A stretch of 64,000 bases of DNA from positions 62,001-126,000 of the IMG/VR virus record IMGVR_UViG_3300028840_005764; one strand, given 5' to 3'. The stretch's first letter is position 1; each line of letters starts with the position of its first letter. The notes beneath the pieces were generated by a model. The model did not search any database, was not told the DNA's origin, and saw only the letters and a list, made by a program, of their open reading frames with translations. Position numbers and translations under genes: made by a program. Positions 33,857 through 43,794 of this stretch are shown one piece after another. This stretch comes from a virus.

Positions 33857-34468
33857 TTAAATTATCAAGTCAATAAGGTTATCAATATCATGACATTCTG
33901 GTTGGCTTTGGACTGCCTGTTGAGCTTTTTTGGTGGCTGCTTTCTTACCCATTCCACTTTCGCACAGGACCTCAACGATCTGCTCGACACGATAGTCCTC
34001 GAACTCATTGTTTTCATTGGCTTCATTGGTTTGTTCGAGAGACTGAGCCATGAGATCTCTCATCAGCATACGCTTGCGCCCGGTTGGTGGTGGTGCGTTG
34101 TTTGATTCGTCTTCTGTGGCTTCTTCGACGCATTGAGCCAAGTTGTAGAACCCACGGTCTGCTGTCCACTTGATCTTCTGAACCACACCCACAGCATTGC
34201 TGTTGATGGTGATGCGCGCATTGACCTCGGCATACACCATCTCCTCTTCCTCCTCGACTTGGTACCAGCCGTTGTGTGCGTACAGGATTGGGACTACGGT
34301 GCGCACCTTCCACAATGTTGGGTCCATCTCGATGCTGTAGACGTGGGTGTCGGTGTCGTGTGCTGCTAGTGCCACGCCCAGTGCTTGGGTCAACCATTGG
34401 GGCAACCAGATCTCTTTGAGATATGCACGCTTTTGTTTTCTGTTGGCGTCATGTCCTTGGACTAGCAT
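33857..34468 (-). CDS. Unknown protein, helical C-terminus
   Basis: 203 residues after AGGAGGATATC. N-terminal half strand-rich with an acidic run (EEEEE); C-terminal residues ~165-200 look like a UBA-like or helix-hairpin segment (VEVLCESGMGKKAATKKAQQ). Not recognised. Confidence 0.6.
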   Translation of the reverse strand: MLVQGHDANRKQKRAYLKEIWLPQWLTQALGVALAAHDTDTHVYSIEMDPTLWKVRTVVPILYAHNGWYQVEEEEEMVYAEVNARITINSNAVGVVQKIKWTADRGFYNLAQCVEEATEDESNNAPPPTGRKRMLMRDLMAQSLEQTNEANENNEFEDYRVEQIVEVLCESGMGKKAATKKAQQAVQSQPECHDIDNLIDLII

Positions 34469-34525
34469 GATATCCTCCTGTGAATACCTTTATTCTACAG
34501 CAAAAGTTTTGCTATTTTTCTATAA

Positions 34526-35488
34526 TCAGGCAGCTTTGAGGAGGGTGTCGATCCGGTTCATGGCCTCGGTCTTCATCTGCGCGGCGCCGCCCCACCACAC
34601 GCTATTCAGGCGCGCTTCGTCACCACGGGACTGGCGGTGGTGGTCCGTGTACTCGGCCACGGCGTTGATCGCTGCCCACGCAGTACCGCGGAAGTCGGCG
34701 AGGCCGATGCCCTGGTCAAAGAGACGCACGACCTTGTTCCTGTTGTTCTGTGTGCGCGTCGGCACCTCGTTCTCGTCCTTTGCCGGGAACAAGCCCTGCG
34801 CCAGCATCTGCATCTGGATGTCGGTGAACTTCTGCCGCGCCATCCAGTCCGCGCGCTCCTGGAACCTGTTGAAGTACAGGTGTGCGAGCCCCAGCGCTTC
34901 TCTCGCCTGCTCCATCTTGTCCTTGTACTTGGTTGTGTGGCGGATCCTGAAGGTGTTGGTGGCACGGCCCATGGCGATGTTCAGCGTGTTTTGGCAGACC
35001 ACTCTTTCCGGTGTGAACATGCCGCTGCAAGCGCCGCTACCGTCGTGCGACGTGCTCAGTAGCAGGTACTGCTCGAGGATGTCGTTTCCGGCCACACGCA
35101 TGACCTCGGGCAGCTTCGCCTGCATCCACACCTTGCGACCGTTCCACAGGCTGCCAGCCGTGTGGTACATGGCGAGCTTCTCGCCCACGATCCCGTCCAG
35201 GAGCTCGAAGGCATCTCGATTCTGGATGCAGTGGTAGCGGCTGCCGCACACGCCCAGCGCCTCTTCCGTGTCCTTGCGCACGATGGCGTAGTTGCCCACC
35301 ATCACGTTCATGCGCTCCTCACCGTAGTGCTCGGTGAACAGCTCGCGGGTCTCAACTTCCCAGTCCAAGCCCGCGGCCACGAGAGCCTCGTCACTGGTCG
35401 CGGCGTCTGGGACCTCCACACCCATACCGTGCCACGGGCGCTGTCCGTAGTAGAACATGTTGTCGTGTTCCTGGATACCTGCGGTCAT
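34526..35488 (-). CDS. DUF932 / phage-plasmid-like protein
   Basis: 320 residues. N-terminal RPWHGMGVEV and later YHCIQNRDAFELLDGIVGE plus SHDGSGA and RVVCQNTLN are typical of the DUF932 (TIGR03299) family found on plasmids and phages. Role unknown; often near replication or anti-defence genes. Strongly GC-rich. Confidence 0.85.
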   Translation of the reverse strand: MTAGIQEHDNMFYYGQRPWHGMGVEVPDAATSDEALVAAGLDWEVETRELFTEHYGEERMNVMVGNYAIVRKDTEEALGVCGSRYHCIQNRDAFELLDGIVGEKLAMYHTAGSLWNGRKVWMQAKLPEVMRVAGNDILEQYLLLSTSHDGSGACSGMFTPERVVCQNTLNIAMGRATNTFRIRHTTKYKDKMEQAREALGLAHLYFNRFQERADWMARQKFTDIQMQMLAQGLFPAKDENEVPTRTQNNRNKVVRLFDQGIGLADFRGTAWAAINAVAEYTDHHRQSRGDEARLNSVWWGGAAQMKTEAMNRIDTLLKAA

Positions 35489-35566
35489 AGTGAGATCCTT
35501 TCTGTTTGCTGTATCGATGATTCAATACTAGCATACAGTTTTTTCTATTTTTCTATAAAGGAAAGT

Positions 35567-35989
35567 TTAGGAAGCGACAGGTGAGATTTCGATCTTGACC
35601 ACTTCTTTGTCTTCGCCGATGGTCGTGTGCTCTTCCAACCCCTTGTTGTAGCTCGACTGCATCTTGCGCGCGAAGTCCATGATCGGGCGTGGCTGGTCCG
35701 GATACTTTGCCAGCAGCTTCTCTTTGGCCAGCATCACGTCGTTGACCATCTTGTCCACGATCAGCTTGTACTTTGGTGTACGTGCGCCTTTGCGTGGTGT
35801 GATGGTGATGGCGCAAGCCCACTTGCCCAGGACGTGGAGTCCAGCACCGAGCAGGCCAAGCACCTTCTCTTCCTGCTTGACGATCTTTTCGTCCACAGAC
35901 TTCAACCGTTCTTTGAGCTCATCTCGCTCTTCTCTCAGTTTGCGCAGCTTTGTGGTGGCTTTCTTCTCCTTGTCACTGTACTTCGCCAT
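35567..35989 (-). CDS. Unknown coiled-coil protein
   Basis: 140 residues; ATG 35989 behind GAGGGAG is preferred. Residues 5-48 are a coiled coil, followed by a mixed domain. Not recognised. Confidence 0.6.
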   Translation of the reverse strand: MAKYSDKEKKATTKLRKLREERDELKERLKSVDEKIVKQEEKVLGLLGAGLHVLGKWACAITITPRKGARTPKYKLIVDKMVNDVMLAKEKLLAKYPDQPRPIMDFARKMQSSYNKGLEEHTTIGEDKEVVKIEISPVAS

Positions 35990-35996
35990 GTCTCCC

Positions 35997-36290
35997 TCAG
36001 AGGCAGCGCTTCTCGCCGCAGTCTTGGTCCGCACACACCAGCCAGTCACTCAACGGATATGTTGAGTCGCTGACCCTCATAGTGAATTCGGAACGGTGAA
36101 AAAATACCAACATATATGTACCGCATTTGTTGCATTTTTTTGGGAAAAAGTATTCGTACCGCAACAGACGTAGAATGTACCTCCACGCATCCCATGCCAT
36201 ACAGCAGACAGATTTTAAATGACCCTGTTTCAGGTGAATCCATCCAGCTATTGTGAAGTTCTTGATGTGTATTAACGTATTATTCTTCAT
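35997..36290 (-). CDS. Unknown zinc-ribbon-like protein
   Basis: 97 residues from ATG 36290. CNKC in the middle and CADQDC near the end could form a zinc ribbon; the start is hydrophobic-basic. AT-rich island between GC-rich genes. Confidence 0.5.
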   Translation of the reverse strand: MKNNTLIHIKNFTIAGWIHLKQGHLKSVCCMAWDAWRYILRLLRYEYFFPKKCNKCGTYMLVFFHRSEFTMRVSDSTYPLSDWLVCADQDCGEKRCL

Positions 36291-36298
36291 GATCGTAT

Positions 36299-36532
36299 TC
36301 ACCGTTGGCAGCTTTTGATGCAACGGTTCTTTTCATTGACGCACGCCTTCTTCGTGTTGATGTGGCTTCGCGACAGACATGTCTCGTACTGTGCATCGCA
36401 CTCGGCGATGCACTGGTACACGTTGCTTGTATCTGTGGTGGTCGTGCTTGCGTATGGTGAGGTATATCCACCAGGTGGCACAGATATACATCCTATACAA
36501 AAAAACATTGTCACGATGATGATTTTCAACAT
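36299..36532 (-). CDS. Cys-patterned lipoprotein
   Basis: 77 residues behind GGAGG. Signal with lipobox FCIGC (Cys15). The mature part has C-x3-C-x6-C and, 9 residues on, C-x6-C-x3-C, the pattern of a disulfide-linked helical hairpin. The gene at 55648 encodes a paralogue with the same Cys layout. Confidence 0.7.
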   Translation of the reverse strand: MLKIIIVTMFFCIGCISVPPGGYTSPYASTTTTDTSNVYQCIAECDAQYETCLSRSHINTKKACVNEKNRCIKSCQR

Positions 36533-36540
36533 ATTGCCTC

Positions 36541-36816
36541 CTATAGTTCTACATATGGCAGCCATTCTGCCGGGACAGAAAAGTCTGTGGCTATGCCCAT
36601 TACACCAACAGAGAAGTGGTGGTCCATGTCGCTGTCTGCCAACAGCATCCAGAAACCTTGTTCGTTTTGGACTTCGACACGATCACCAAACAGGCGCCAG
36701 GCATGAGCTCGCATACCTTTGTTACCGTTGGTACCGAACACACCAATGGTTGCGCCCTTGCTGATAGCGGTTCGGATTGTGTCGTATTGTTTTTCTTCTT
36801 TGACGCTGAATAGCAT
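36541..36816 (-). CDS. Unknown small protein
   Basis: 91 residues after GGAGGAATAA. Strand-rich, no motif recognised; the segment IGVFGTNGNKG is Gly-rich but lacks a P-loop. Confidence 0.6.
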   Translation of the reverse strand: MLFSVKEEKQYDTIRTAISKGATIGVFGTNGNKGMRAHAWRLFGDRVEVQNEQGFWMLLADSDMDHHFSVGVMGIATDFSVPAEWLPYVEL

Positions 36817-36913
36817 TTATTCCTCCACCATCTATAATTACACGATAGCAAAAGATTCGTAGAATTTTTCTATGAATGTGATGTAGAAAATTGGAGGCAG
36901 GATATCTGAGCGC

Positions 36914-37138
36914 TCATTCTCTCTCGTCGTACTCTTCTTTTGGATAGTCGCGCTCTCTCTTCTCATCAATGATGAGAGTGAGCCCACCATCCCTACGACG
37001 TGATGGAAACACAAGGCATTTCATCTCTGATAGATCAATTTCACATCGTGGTGCGCCCCATTCACCAATGTAGAACGGAGGCTTCTCGGGATCGTTTTTA
37101 TCGATTTTCTTCAATGGGATTTCAATACGTCCAGACAT
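36914..37138 (-). CDS. Unknown small protein
   Basis: 74 residues, charged, predicted beta core with an acidic-basic tail. Not recognised. Confidence 0.55.
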   Translation of the reverse strand: MSGRIEIPLKKIDKNDPEKPPFYIGEWGAPRCEIDLSEMKCLVFPSRRRDGGLTLIIDEKRERDYPKEEYDERE

Positions 37139-37288
37139 TGTGTTTCCTTTTCTCCTTTGACGTTGACATATAATATATCTGCTGAACCCTATAAAGGCGC
37201 ACCTCTATATACCATAATTGGTGAAAGTTTTTGTGAATTTTTCAGGGTTGCCTAAAAGGCTAGGAATGGCGATACTTTGACGGATTTT

Positions 37289-38617
37289 TTAGGCGCTTAA
37301 GGCACAAATGATCTTTGCGAACAGCTCGTCGCATGCATCTCGGTGCTCCACGCTGCCGTCCTCGAGACCACCGTCATGTGCCAGCTCATGCACGAGGGTG
37401 GAGATTAGCTGTTTGCGGTCTGTCAGCGTGCGTCTGGCGAGCTCAATGCGTCCATCACCCTGCCAGCGGCCGAGGATGGCGTCTGAGTAGAAGTCCACGA
37501 TGTTGATCTCGTGGCCAGGGCAGTGCTCTTTCACCAGGTTCACAGCCCATTCGAAGCGCACCTGCTCCTCGGCCTCCAGCTCCATCAGGCTGTAGATGTG
37601 CTTGGCCTGTGTCTCCAGCTGCTGCTGCTTGCTCTCGTATGACCCCGTCTCCTTTTCTATGACAGCTTTCAGCGTGCGGCCCACAGCCACACCCTTGATA
37701 CCATAGTGCTTGGCGTCCATGGTCTCGACACTGCTCGACACAGGAACGGCCTCGTCGCCGTGCTTCTCGGTGAAGATCTTGGCCATGGCCGTGGAGATGG
37801 TGCTGTTCGTGTACAGGTTATCGCGAACTGCACGCCCCTCTTCCCATTCATCATTCTGAAGCAGCTGCCAGATGTCTTCGGTCTTCACCATCTTGCGGGA
37901 CAGAGCCTTGTTCAGCACTTTGGTGATCGCGTACTTCAAGGACCAGGGATCGGCCAGTCGACGGTCACGATCCAAGTCCACATCGTCCAGGTCGTAGCCG
38001 TAGAAGTAGCGACCAGGCAACCGACCAACGTACACACCCTTGACGTACAGCACGCCAACCTTGTCCTCTGCCGTCAGGATCCTGTCATAGTCCAGGTCGA
38101 TCATGTCGGCCTTCTTGATCTTCGACAGGAAGAGACAACGTTCCTTGATCTCGTCCCAGTCCTCTTTGCCCAGCCCAATGACATCGACCTGGATCGCATT
38201 GCGGTATTTGACGGGTGAGCACTCCACCTTCAGGACCTCAGCCCCGAACTGGTCGCTGTGCTCGATGTGCGGGATCCACTGCTCGGCCCCAGACCGGCAA
38301 CGCACGGTGAAACCCATGCGGCTGAGAACCAACCACGCCAGCTTGAAGCCCTCACCGAACTTGCCACGCTGCCGGTTGTCTTCGGCCTTGGACGTGGTGC
38401 CCATGAGCAGAGTCTCGCGGTCGATGACCACACCTTGGTTCACGATGCGCAGCATCGGCTCCTTGGTGTTGGTAATGTAGTTGACCTCCATGTCCCGGCC
38501 GATGTCGTGAGCGTCCTGGGCGTTCTGCAGGAGCTCCCTGATGGCCTCCCACGCGCCCCAGTTGCGCACGTAGCCAGGGTTCAAGGTGAGCTCGAGAGTG
38601 GTTCTGGTGGCGCGCAT
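37289..38617 (-). CDS. GHKL (Hsp90-like) ATPase fused to a metallopeptidase-like domain
   Basis: 442 residues. N-terminal ATP site: the helix AIRELLQNAQDA with the Mg-binding Asn, and the lid GKFGEGFKLA. Near the C-terminus LVHELAH plus a downstream His (VEHRDACDE) matches a zinc peptidase HExxH site. Middle region mixed. The pairing of an Hsp90-type ATPase and a peptidase in one phage protein is unusual; such ATPases occur in anti-phage and anti-anti-phage systems, but no role can be assigned here. Confidence 0.75.
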   Translation of the reverse strand: MRATRTTLELTLNPGYVRNWGAWEAIRELLQNAQDAHDIGRDMEVNYITNTKEPMLRIVNQGVVIDRETLLMGTTSKAEDNRQRGKFGEGFKLAWLVLSRMGFTVRCRSGAEQWIPHIEHSDQFGAEVLKVECSPVKYRNAIQVDVIGLGKEDWDEIKERCLFLSKIKKADMIDLDYDRILTAEDKVGVLYVKGVYVGRLPGRYFYGYDLDDVDLDRDRRLADPWSLKYAITKVLNKALSRKMVKTEDIWQLLQNDEWEEGRAVRDNLYTNSTISTAMAKIFTEKHGDEAVPVSSSVETMDAKHYGIKGVAVGRTLKAVIEKETGSYESKQQQLETQAKHIYSLMELEAEEQVRFEWAVNLVKEHCPGHEINIVDFYSDAILGRWQGDGRIELARRTLTDRKQLISTLVHELAHDGGLEDGSVEHRDACDELFAKIICALSA

Positions 38618-38671
38618 ATCGTCTCCTATTGAGTCACACGTGGTTTGTATTCACACATTGTTGTTGTGGTT

Positions 38672-39130
38672 CTATTTGTCCTTGGGTCCGGTGATGAAGT
38701 ACTTCATCGTTCTCTTCTCGCCCTTGCTCTGGACCTGCCCGGCCTTCTTCAACGCGGCAATGGCGATGCTGATGTACTTGCTGGCCTCCCCCAAATGTTC
38801 GCCGATCTCGCTCACGCTCATCTCAGCACCGCTTTCACGCAGCACCTTGAGGATGTTGCGCTTGAGGACCTTGGGTTCACTGTGACGCTGCTCGCCGTTG
38901 ACGCCGAACAGTTCCTTGAGTGTCATCTCCTGGACGTACTCCGTCACGCCTTTGTCGTCGAGCATGCCCAGGAAGTCGCTGAATGCCATGTCCGGTGTCA
39001 TGTCGCTGATCTGCTCCTTGATCACGGGCCCGACGCCGTACAGCTCAATGAACTTCTTCAGCATCCCCTCGTTGGTCAATTGCCCCGTGGCCTTCTCGTT
39101 CTTGCTCTTGTTACTGATCTTTTTGCTCAT
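38672..39130 (-). CDS. Winged-helix DNA-binding protein
   Basis: 152 residues from ATG 39130 (GGAGAAAAAG leader). Lys-rich start; residues ~95-150 form an HTH with wing (VLRESGAEMSVSEIGEHLG, then YISIAIAALKKAGQV). Probably a transcription regulator. Confidence 0.65.
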   Translation of the reverse strand: MSKKISNKSKNEKATGQLTNEGMLKKFIELYGVGPVIKEQISDMTPDMAFSDFLGMLDDKGVTEYVQEMTLKELFGVNGEQRHSEPKVLKRNILKVLRESGAEMSVSEIGEHLGEASKYISIAIAALKKAGQVQSKGEKRTMKYFITGPKDK

Positions 39131-39271
39131 CTTTTTCTCCTCTTTTATCAGAGCGTTGTTTGTAATCAGTATATCATCGAACATCAAAGCATTTTGCTAT
39201 TTTCATTTTATTCAATCGCTATGTCAATTAAAAACAGCATAACTTTGACAGAATTCTATGACCTTTTATCT

Positions 39272-39844
39272 TTATATTATTACGTACGATATATGCGAAT
39301 TGTAGCCAATGTCTTGCGGTCCAAATTCCTTCGCGGTTGTCAGTGTTGAATTGAACAGGTCGTTGGTGGCCATTTTTTTTCGGAGCTGTTTTTCAACACC
39401 GCTCCACCACCTACCACCCTGGGCTCCTGTGGCTATCAACGCCTGGCACAGGGCGATCGACTGGCGGTAGGCCGTGGTGAGGTCAGGACATTCTGTGCCT
39501 GGTGTCGTGACGCAGGCAATGCCCTTTTGTCCGGGCCTGGAGAACACACGCACGCCGTCGACTACCAGGTCTACCTGTTTGGAGTACGGGGTTCTGAGGC
39601 AAACCACAGCGCCGTGATGCGAGCCCTCGTGGTGCTTGGTGATCTGAATTGCGCCATGGCAGCGCTCCCAGCTCGGCACGAGGTTGGCGTTGTGCTTCAT
39701 GCCCACTACCCGGCATCCGTCCAGCTCGGCAAAGGCCTGGACCAGCGGCAGCACGCCCAGAGGGTACTCAGCACCTGTGTCACGGTCGCCAAACGTGGCC
39801 TCGATTTTGGTGCCCTGCTTGGTTTGTAGCTGGTACCGGTACAT
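39272..39844 (-). CDS. Unknown protein
   Basis: 190 residues from ATG 39844 behind GGGAGGATGTC. Mixed fold; no family recognised. The upstream 44 codons of the longer frame overlap the neighbour and look non-coding. Confidence 0.6.
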   Translation of the reverse strand: MYRYQLQTKQGTKIEATFGDRDTGAEYPLGVLPLVQAFAELDGCRVVGMKHNANLVPSWERCHGAIQITKHHEGSHHGAVVCLRTPYSKQVDLVVDGVRVFSRPGQKGIACVTTPGTECPDLTTAYRQSIALCQALIATGAQGGRWWSGVEKQLRKKMATNDLFNSTLTTAKEFGPQDIGYNSHISYVII

Positions 39845-39854
39845 GACATCCTCC

Positions 39855-40214
39855 CTAGAACAGGTCGTAGAGCAGGCCGTGGACGTAACCGTAGGGCTCG
39901 CAGTTGTAGCGCTCTGCGATGTACCGCCAGATGATGTCCTGCGACACGCCACGCGGCTCGGTGTCGCCAGCCCCAAGGTCGCTGTTGCCCGGCTTGCGGC
40001 GGGCGGTCTGGATGACGTAGAACGCGGCCTCCACGGCCGTGGTCAGCTCGTTGCCCGCCGCGAACTCCTCGTCCAGCAGACGCAGCGCCTTGCACGCGGC
40101 CTTGCTCAGCCGGTGTGCTGCGAGGCCAGCACCCTTCATGTGGGTGTAGAGCTGCCAGTCATCGGCCTTCATCTTCATGATCTTCTCTTCGTGCTGCTGT
40201 CGGATCTTGTTCAT
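39855..40214 (-). CDS. Unknown helical protein
   Basis: 119 residues, GGAGAAAC leader. Mainly helical, basic start. Not recognised. Confidence 0.6.
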   Translation of the reverse strand: MNKIRQQHEEKIMKMKADDWQLYTHMKGAGLAAHRLSKAACKALRLLDEEFAAGNELTTAVEAAFYVIQTARRKPGNSDLGAGDTEPRGVSQDIIWRYIAERYNCEPYGYVHGLLYDLF

Positions 40215-40288
40215 GGTGTTTCTCCTAAAACTTTGGTGGTTTTTTCGTGCCCTTTAAGGGGGCGGCGGTTGTCCACCGCCCCCAGGTT

Positions 40289-42718
40289 TTACTTCAACAT
40301 CTCTCGGATGATGCCCAGCGCCACGTCCGTCTCGTTGACCACGGACACACCGTCCACGACCTCACCGAACACCGCGCGCTTGGCCTCGATCATGCTGGCC
40401 AGGTACGTGTCGATCGAACCCATCATGTCCAGGTACTCGACGAACACCGGCGCGGTCTGGCCGATCCTGTGCAGCCTGTCCTCGGCCTGCGCCAGGTCAG
40501 CGGGGCGCCAGGTGCGCTCGACGAACAGCGCGTTCTGGCAGCGGTCCTGGAGGCCGTCAGTGCCGGTGCCAGCGGCCATGATGCTGAGCACTGCCACTCG
40601 AGCCTGGCCAGTCCTGAAGGTGTCCACGGCAGCCTGGCGCTGGTCGCTGGTGTCGCCACCGAGGATGCTCACGACCTCGTGCCCGGCCTCGCGCAGTCCC
40701 TTGGCCATGGCGGTCAGCACGCTGCGATGGTGGGCGAAGATCACAAGCTGCTCGTCCTCGCGGCTGGCCAAGAAGTCAGCGGCGTGGGCCACAGCCTGCT
40801 CGGTCTTGGCCTCAGCAGCCAGGCGTCGCAGTGTGGTCAGGCGGGCGATGGCCTCGGCACGCTGGGCTTTGGCCAGCTTGTCACCACCTTGTGCAGCGGC
40901 CCAGGACAGGAAGTCGCTGGCAGCCTGGCTGTACTCACGGCGGTCAGCGGCCTTGACCTCGATGTTGGTGCAGGTCACGGTCTTGGCCGGCAGGTCCTCG
41001 AGCACCTCGGACTTGCGCCTGCGGACCATGTAGTGACCGATCAGCTGGTCGTGGAGGCGATCGGCATTGCTCACGCCCGTGAAGTCCCAGCCCCAGCGCC
41101 CACGGTGCCCGGCGCAGAACTCGATCCCGAAGTTGAAGAAGGACTTCCACACCACGGGGTCGCAGATGTTCAGCTGGTGCCAGAGCTCTTTCGGGCGGTT
41201 CAACATGGGAGTGCCGGTGAGCAGCATGCGCTTGGTGACGGTCTTGGCGATGGCGTTGCACGCCTTGCTCCGTGCGCTCTTGCTGTTCATGACATAGTGG
41301 CTCTCGTCGAGCACGAGGGTGGAGAAGCCCGCGGCGCACAACACGTCTTGGTGGCGGCGCAGCAGGTCGTAGTTGATGACCACGACGTCGGCAGCCTTGC
41401 AATTTTCGGTAGTCATACTGTCGCTTTTGTTGGTTTTGCGGCCCTCGACCACCTCGAAGATCTTGTTGCCGTCGACAACGGCGATCTTGTGGGTGACGCC
41501 GTTGTTGAGCCAGGTGTTGACCTGGCGCGCCCAGTTGAGTTTGACGTTGGCCGGGACCACGATGAGCGCCGGGAGGCGGCTTGCGTCGCGGCTGAGGTAC
41601 GCCAGGGCCTGCACGGTCTTGCCAAGGCCCATGTCGTCGGCCACGATGGCCCCGAACTTCTCGCCCTGCCGCTCCAGGAACCGGACGCCGGCACTCTGGA
41701 AGGGGTAGAGCCGGCCACCGGGCAGCTCGATGGCCTCGTCAGCCTCGACGTTGGTGGCCCGTGCCAGGCGCTTGGCGTCGGCCTCGCGCTCCTCGCGCCC
41801 TTCGAGCTCAGGGGCCCACCGCACGTCCTCGCCGTACATGTCCTTGATGATGGCCACGGCCTCGTCCCAGCTCGGGCGAGTGACCCACCACGCCTTGGTC
41901 TGGGGGTCGAAGCGGCGATGGCCGCGGGGCAGGGCCTTGATGCGGGCCACCAGCGTGGGGTTGTACGGCGCCTTGATGCCCAGCTCGCTGCCGCGCACCT
42001 TGGTCAGACAGGTGGGCTCGTTGTTCTCGGGCTTGGCCTTGGGCGTGGCCTCGGTGGTCGCAGGCGCCTGCTCGGTCTGCTCGACCAGCTCACGGGCCTC
42101 GCGGCTGAAGGTGGCCTTGGGGAAGTTCTCAGCGATCATGGCGAAGACCTGCTTGGCGATGGCTGGCTTGGTCGCGAACTCGTTGCGCTTCTCGGCCCGG
42201 TTGAAGAACCGGGTGGGGATCGCCCGGAACTTGTCGAGCAGCTCGGGGCAGTAGCTGGTCTTGACGGCGAGGCGCTTGCCGTACTTGCCTGCGTCCACGA
42301 CGCTGACGGCGGCCTTGCGCGCGCCCTGGTCATGACCCTTGATGCGAAGGTTGGCACCGGCGATGGCCGCGCTGTTCCGGAGGCCGAGGGCCACAAGGGC
42401 GTCGCAAGCGGCTGTGGCCTGCTCAGGGGCGAGACCCTGGCACAGGGCCTGGAGGATGGCGTTGCCCGCCTTGTTCAGGCCGGCGTCGAGGGAGATGGTG
42501 AGACCGGCTCGGGCACAGGCCTCGTCAAAGGCCACGGGGTCAGCCGCGCCGTTGACCTGGTCGAGGACGTAGCGGTAGGTCTGGGCGCACCACGGCCCCA
42601 TCCCGCGCTCGGCGCTCTCGGGCACGAAGAGCGGCTCACCACACACGACGCAGTTGCCCAGCTGGCGGCGCTCCAGCTCCACGTTCACGCTGTTGTTGTC
42701 CTTGGTGGTCTTACACAT
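40289..42718 (-). CDS. SNF2-family DNA translocase (SMARCAL1-like)
   Basis: 809 residues. N-terminal CVVCG zinc finger, a HARP-like segment (RRFDPQTKAWWV near residue 275), then the helicase core: motif I ADDMGLGKT, motif II DESH, motif III LLTGTPMLN, and C-terminal motifs V-VI (VLSIMAAGTGTDGLQ, QAEDRLHRIGQ). SMARCAL1-type enzymes anneal ssDNA and remodel forks, fitting a phage replisome. GC-rich. Confidence 0.9.
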   Translation of the reverse strand: MCKTTKDNNSVNVELERRQLGNCVVCGEPLFVPESAERGMGPWCAQTYRYVLDQVNGAADPVAFDEACARAGLTISLDAGLNKAGNAILQALCQGLAPEQATAACDALVALGLRNSAAIAGANLRIKGHDQGARKAAVSVVDAGKYGKRLAVKTSYCPELLDKFRAIPTRFFNRAEKRNEFATKPAIAKQVFAMIAENFPKATFSREARELVEQTEQAPATTEATPKAKPENNEPTCLTKVRGSELGIKAPYNPTLVARIKALPRGHRRFDPQTKAWWVTRPSWDEAVAIIKDMYGEDVRWAPELEGREEREADAKRLARATNVEADEAIELPGGRLYPFQSAGVRFLERQGEKFGAIVADDMGLGKTVQALAYLSRDASRLPALIVVPANVKLNWARQVNTWLNNGVTHKIAVVDGNKIFEVVEGRKTNKSDSMTTENCKAADVVVINYDLLRRHQDVLCAAGFSTLVLDESHYVMNSKSARSKACNAIAKTVTKRMLLTGTPMLNRPKELWHQLNICDPVVWKSFFNFGIEFCAGHRGRWGWDFTGVSNADRLHDQLIGHYMVRRRKSEVLEDLPAKTVTCTNIEVKAADRREYSQAASDFLSWAAAQGGDKLAKAQRAEAIARLTTLRRLAAEAKTEQAVAHAADFLASREDEQLVIFAHHRSVLTAMAKGLREAGHEVVSILGGDTSDQRQAAVDTFRTGQARVAVLSIMAAGTGTDGLQDRCQNALFVERTWRPADLAQAEDRLHRIGQTAPVFVEYLDMMGSIDTYLASMIEAKRAVFGEVVDGVSVVNETDVALGIIREMLK

Positions 42719-42976
42719 GATGTTGCCCTCGTTGGTTTGAGTTCTCGACGTGATGTCATCGTCTCAAAAAATGCTGATTTAATCAAACTTTATTTTCTTT
42801 ATTTTACAACAACAAGTTTTTATTGAATTTATTGGAAATCAAGATGAGTACTGCATTGAGACGATCTTCATTGGCAGCCACATCTCGAGCTATGCCAGCC
42901 ATACAGTAGGCTATATTAGCCACGAACCAGGGCTTTGAAATTATTAGTGTTTTTAGCTTTATGCTAGGCTAGGAGA

Positions 42977-43279
42977 TCAGGCAGGAACGTGGACCCAGAT
43001 GAAGCCGTGGCAGTGGCGGCAGCCGTACACGTACATGTCGCCGTCCAGGGCCAGGACCTCGACACCGGTGCTCTCTGCGTGGCAGCGGGCGCAGCTCACG
43101 TCGCACACGAAGCGGTGCAGCACGCGCACTTTCTCATCGGTGTCCGGGCGCCGCACCCAGTCCGGGCGCTGCTGGGGGTTGACGAGCAGCACGCCCCGGC
43201 CCTCGGGCAGGTCCTCGAGCACCTCGCAGAACGAACCCAGTGCGTCTCCAGGCATCTTGCTTTTCCAATAGGTATCCAT
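42977..43279 (-). CDS. Unknown zinc-binding small protein
   Basis: 100 residues; CARCH and CRHCH about 27 apart near the C-terminus suggest a zinc ribbon. Leader upstream holds paired TAGCC/GGCTA motifs (42910-42970). Confidence 0.6.
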   Translation of the reverse strand: MDTYWKSKMPGDALGSFCEVLEDLPEGRGVLLVNPQQRPDWVRRPDTDEKVRVLHRFVCDVSCARCHAESTGVEVLALDGDMYVYGCRHCHGFIWVHVPA

Positions 43280-43323
43280 CGTTCTGACCTCCGTTTGCCC
43301 AGCACAGGGCAGCCTGCTAAGCC

Positions 43324-43794
43324 TCAGCTACAGTCTGGGCACAAGTGCCGTTTGACTTCTCGCACTGCGCCGTCTTGTTGTTGCATCATCAATACTGGTA
43401 TGCAGTCTGTTCTCCATTTCCCGCAGTTCCAGCAGCACTTGAGCCCGTGGTATCGGATGATCGACAGATAAAGAATGCCCGCAGCTCGCCACGGGTCATT
43501 GCCCAGCGGGTGTTGTTGTAGATCGGGGTCTGCTGCTTCGATCTCCACTTGCTCTTGAGCCACTACCCATCCAGCGCCAAGTGCCACGGGCAGCCCTTTG
43601 TAGTCGCCGGCCACCTGCTTGCACACTTCCCAGCACCTGTTGAGTGTGGGCAGCCGCTCGTACCACACCGGGTGCTTGTCTTCGAGCTCTTGAGCGGTGA
43701 GGAGGGCACACTCGGCACAGCACGCACGCGCACTTGTCAGCCCGTCATAGTCGTGTTGCTCTATTTCGTTGCCACAGATTGGACAGCGCTTCAT
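43324..43794 (-). CDS. Unknown protein with two zinc ribbons
   Basis: 156 residues: CPICG and CCAEC at the N-terminus, CCWNCG and CPDC at the C-terminus. ATGA overlap with the next upstream gene. Confidence 0.65.
   Translation of the reverse strand: MKRCPICGNEIEQHDYDGLTSARACCAECALLTAQELEDKHPVWYERLPTLNRCWEVCKQVAGDYKGLPVALGAGWVVAQEQVEIEAADPDLQQHPLGNDPWRAAGILYLSIIRYHGLKCCWNCGKWRTDCIPVLMMQQQDGAVREVKRHLCPDCS

Noticed and set aside
40247-42826. 859-codon frame on the plus strand opposite the SNF2 gene
   Set aside because: Shadow of a GC-rich gene; the minus strand has all helicase motifs.
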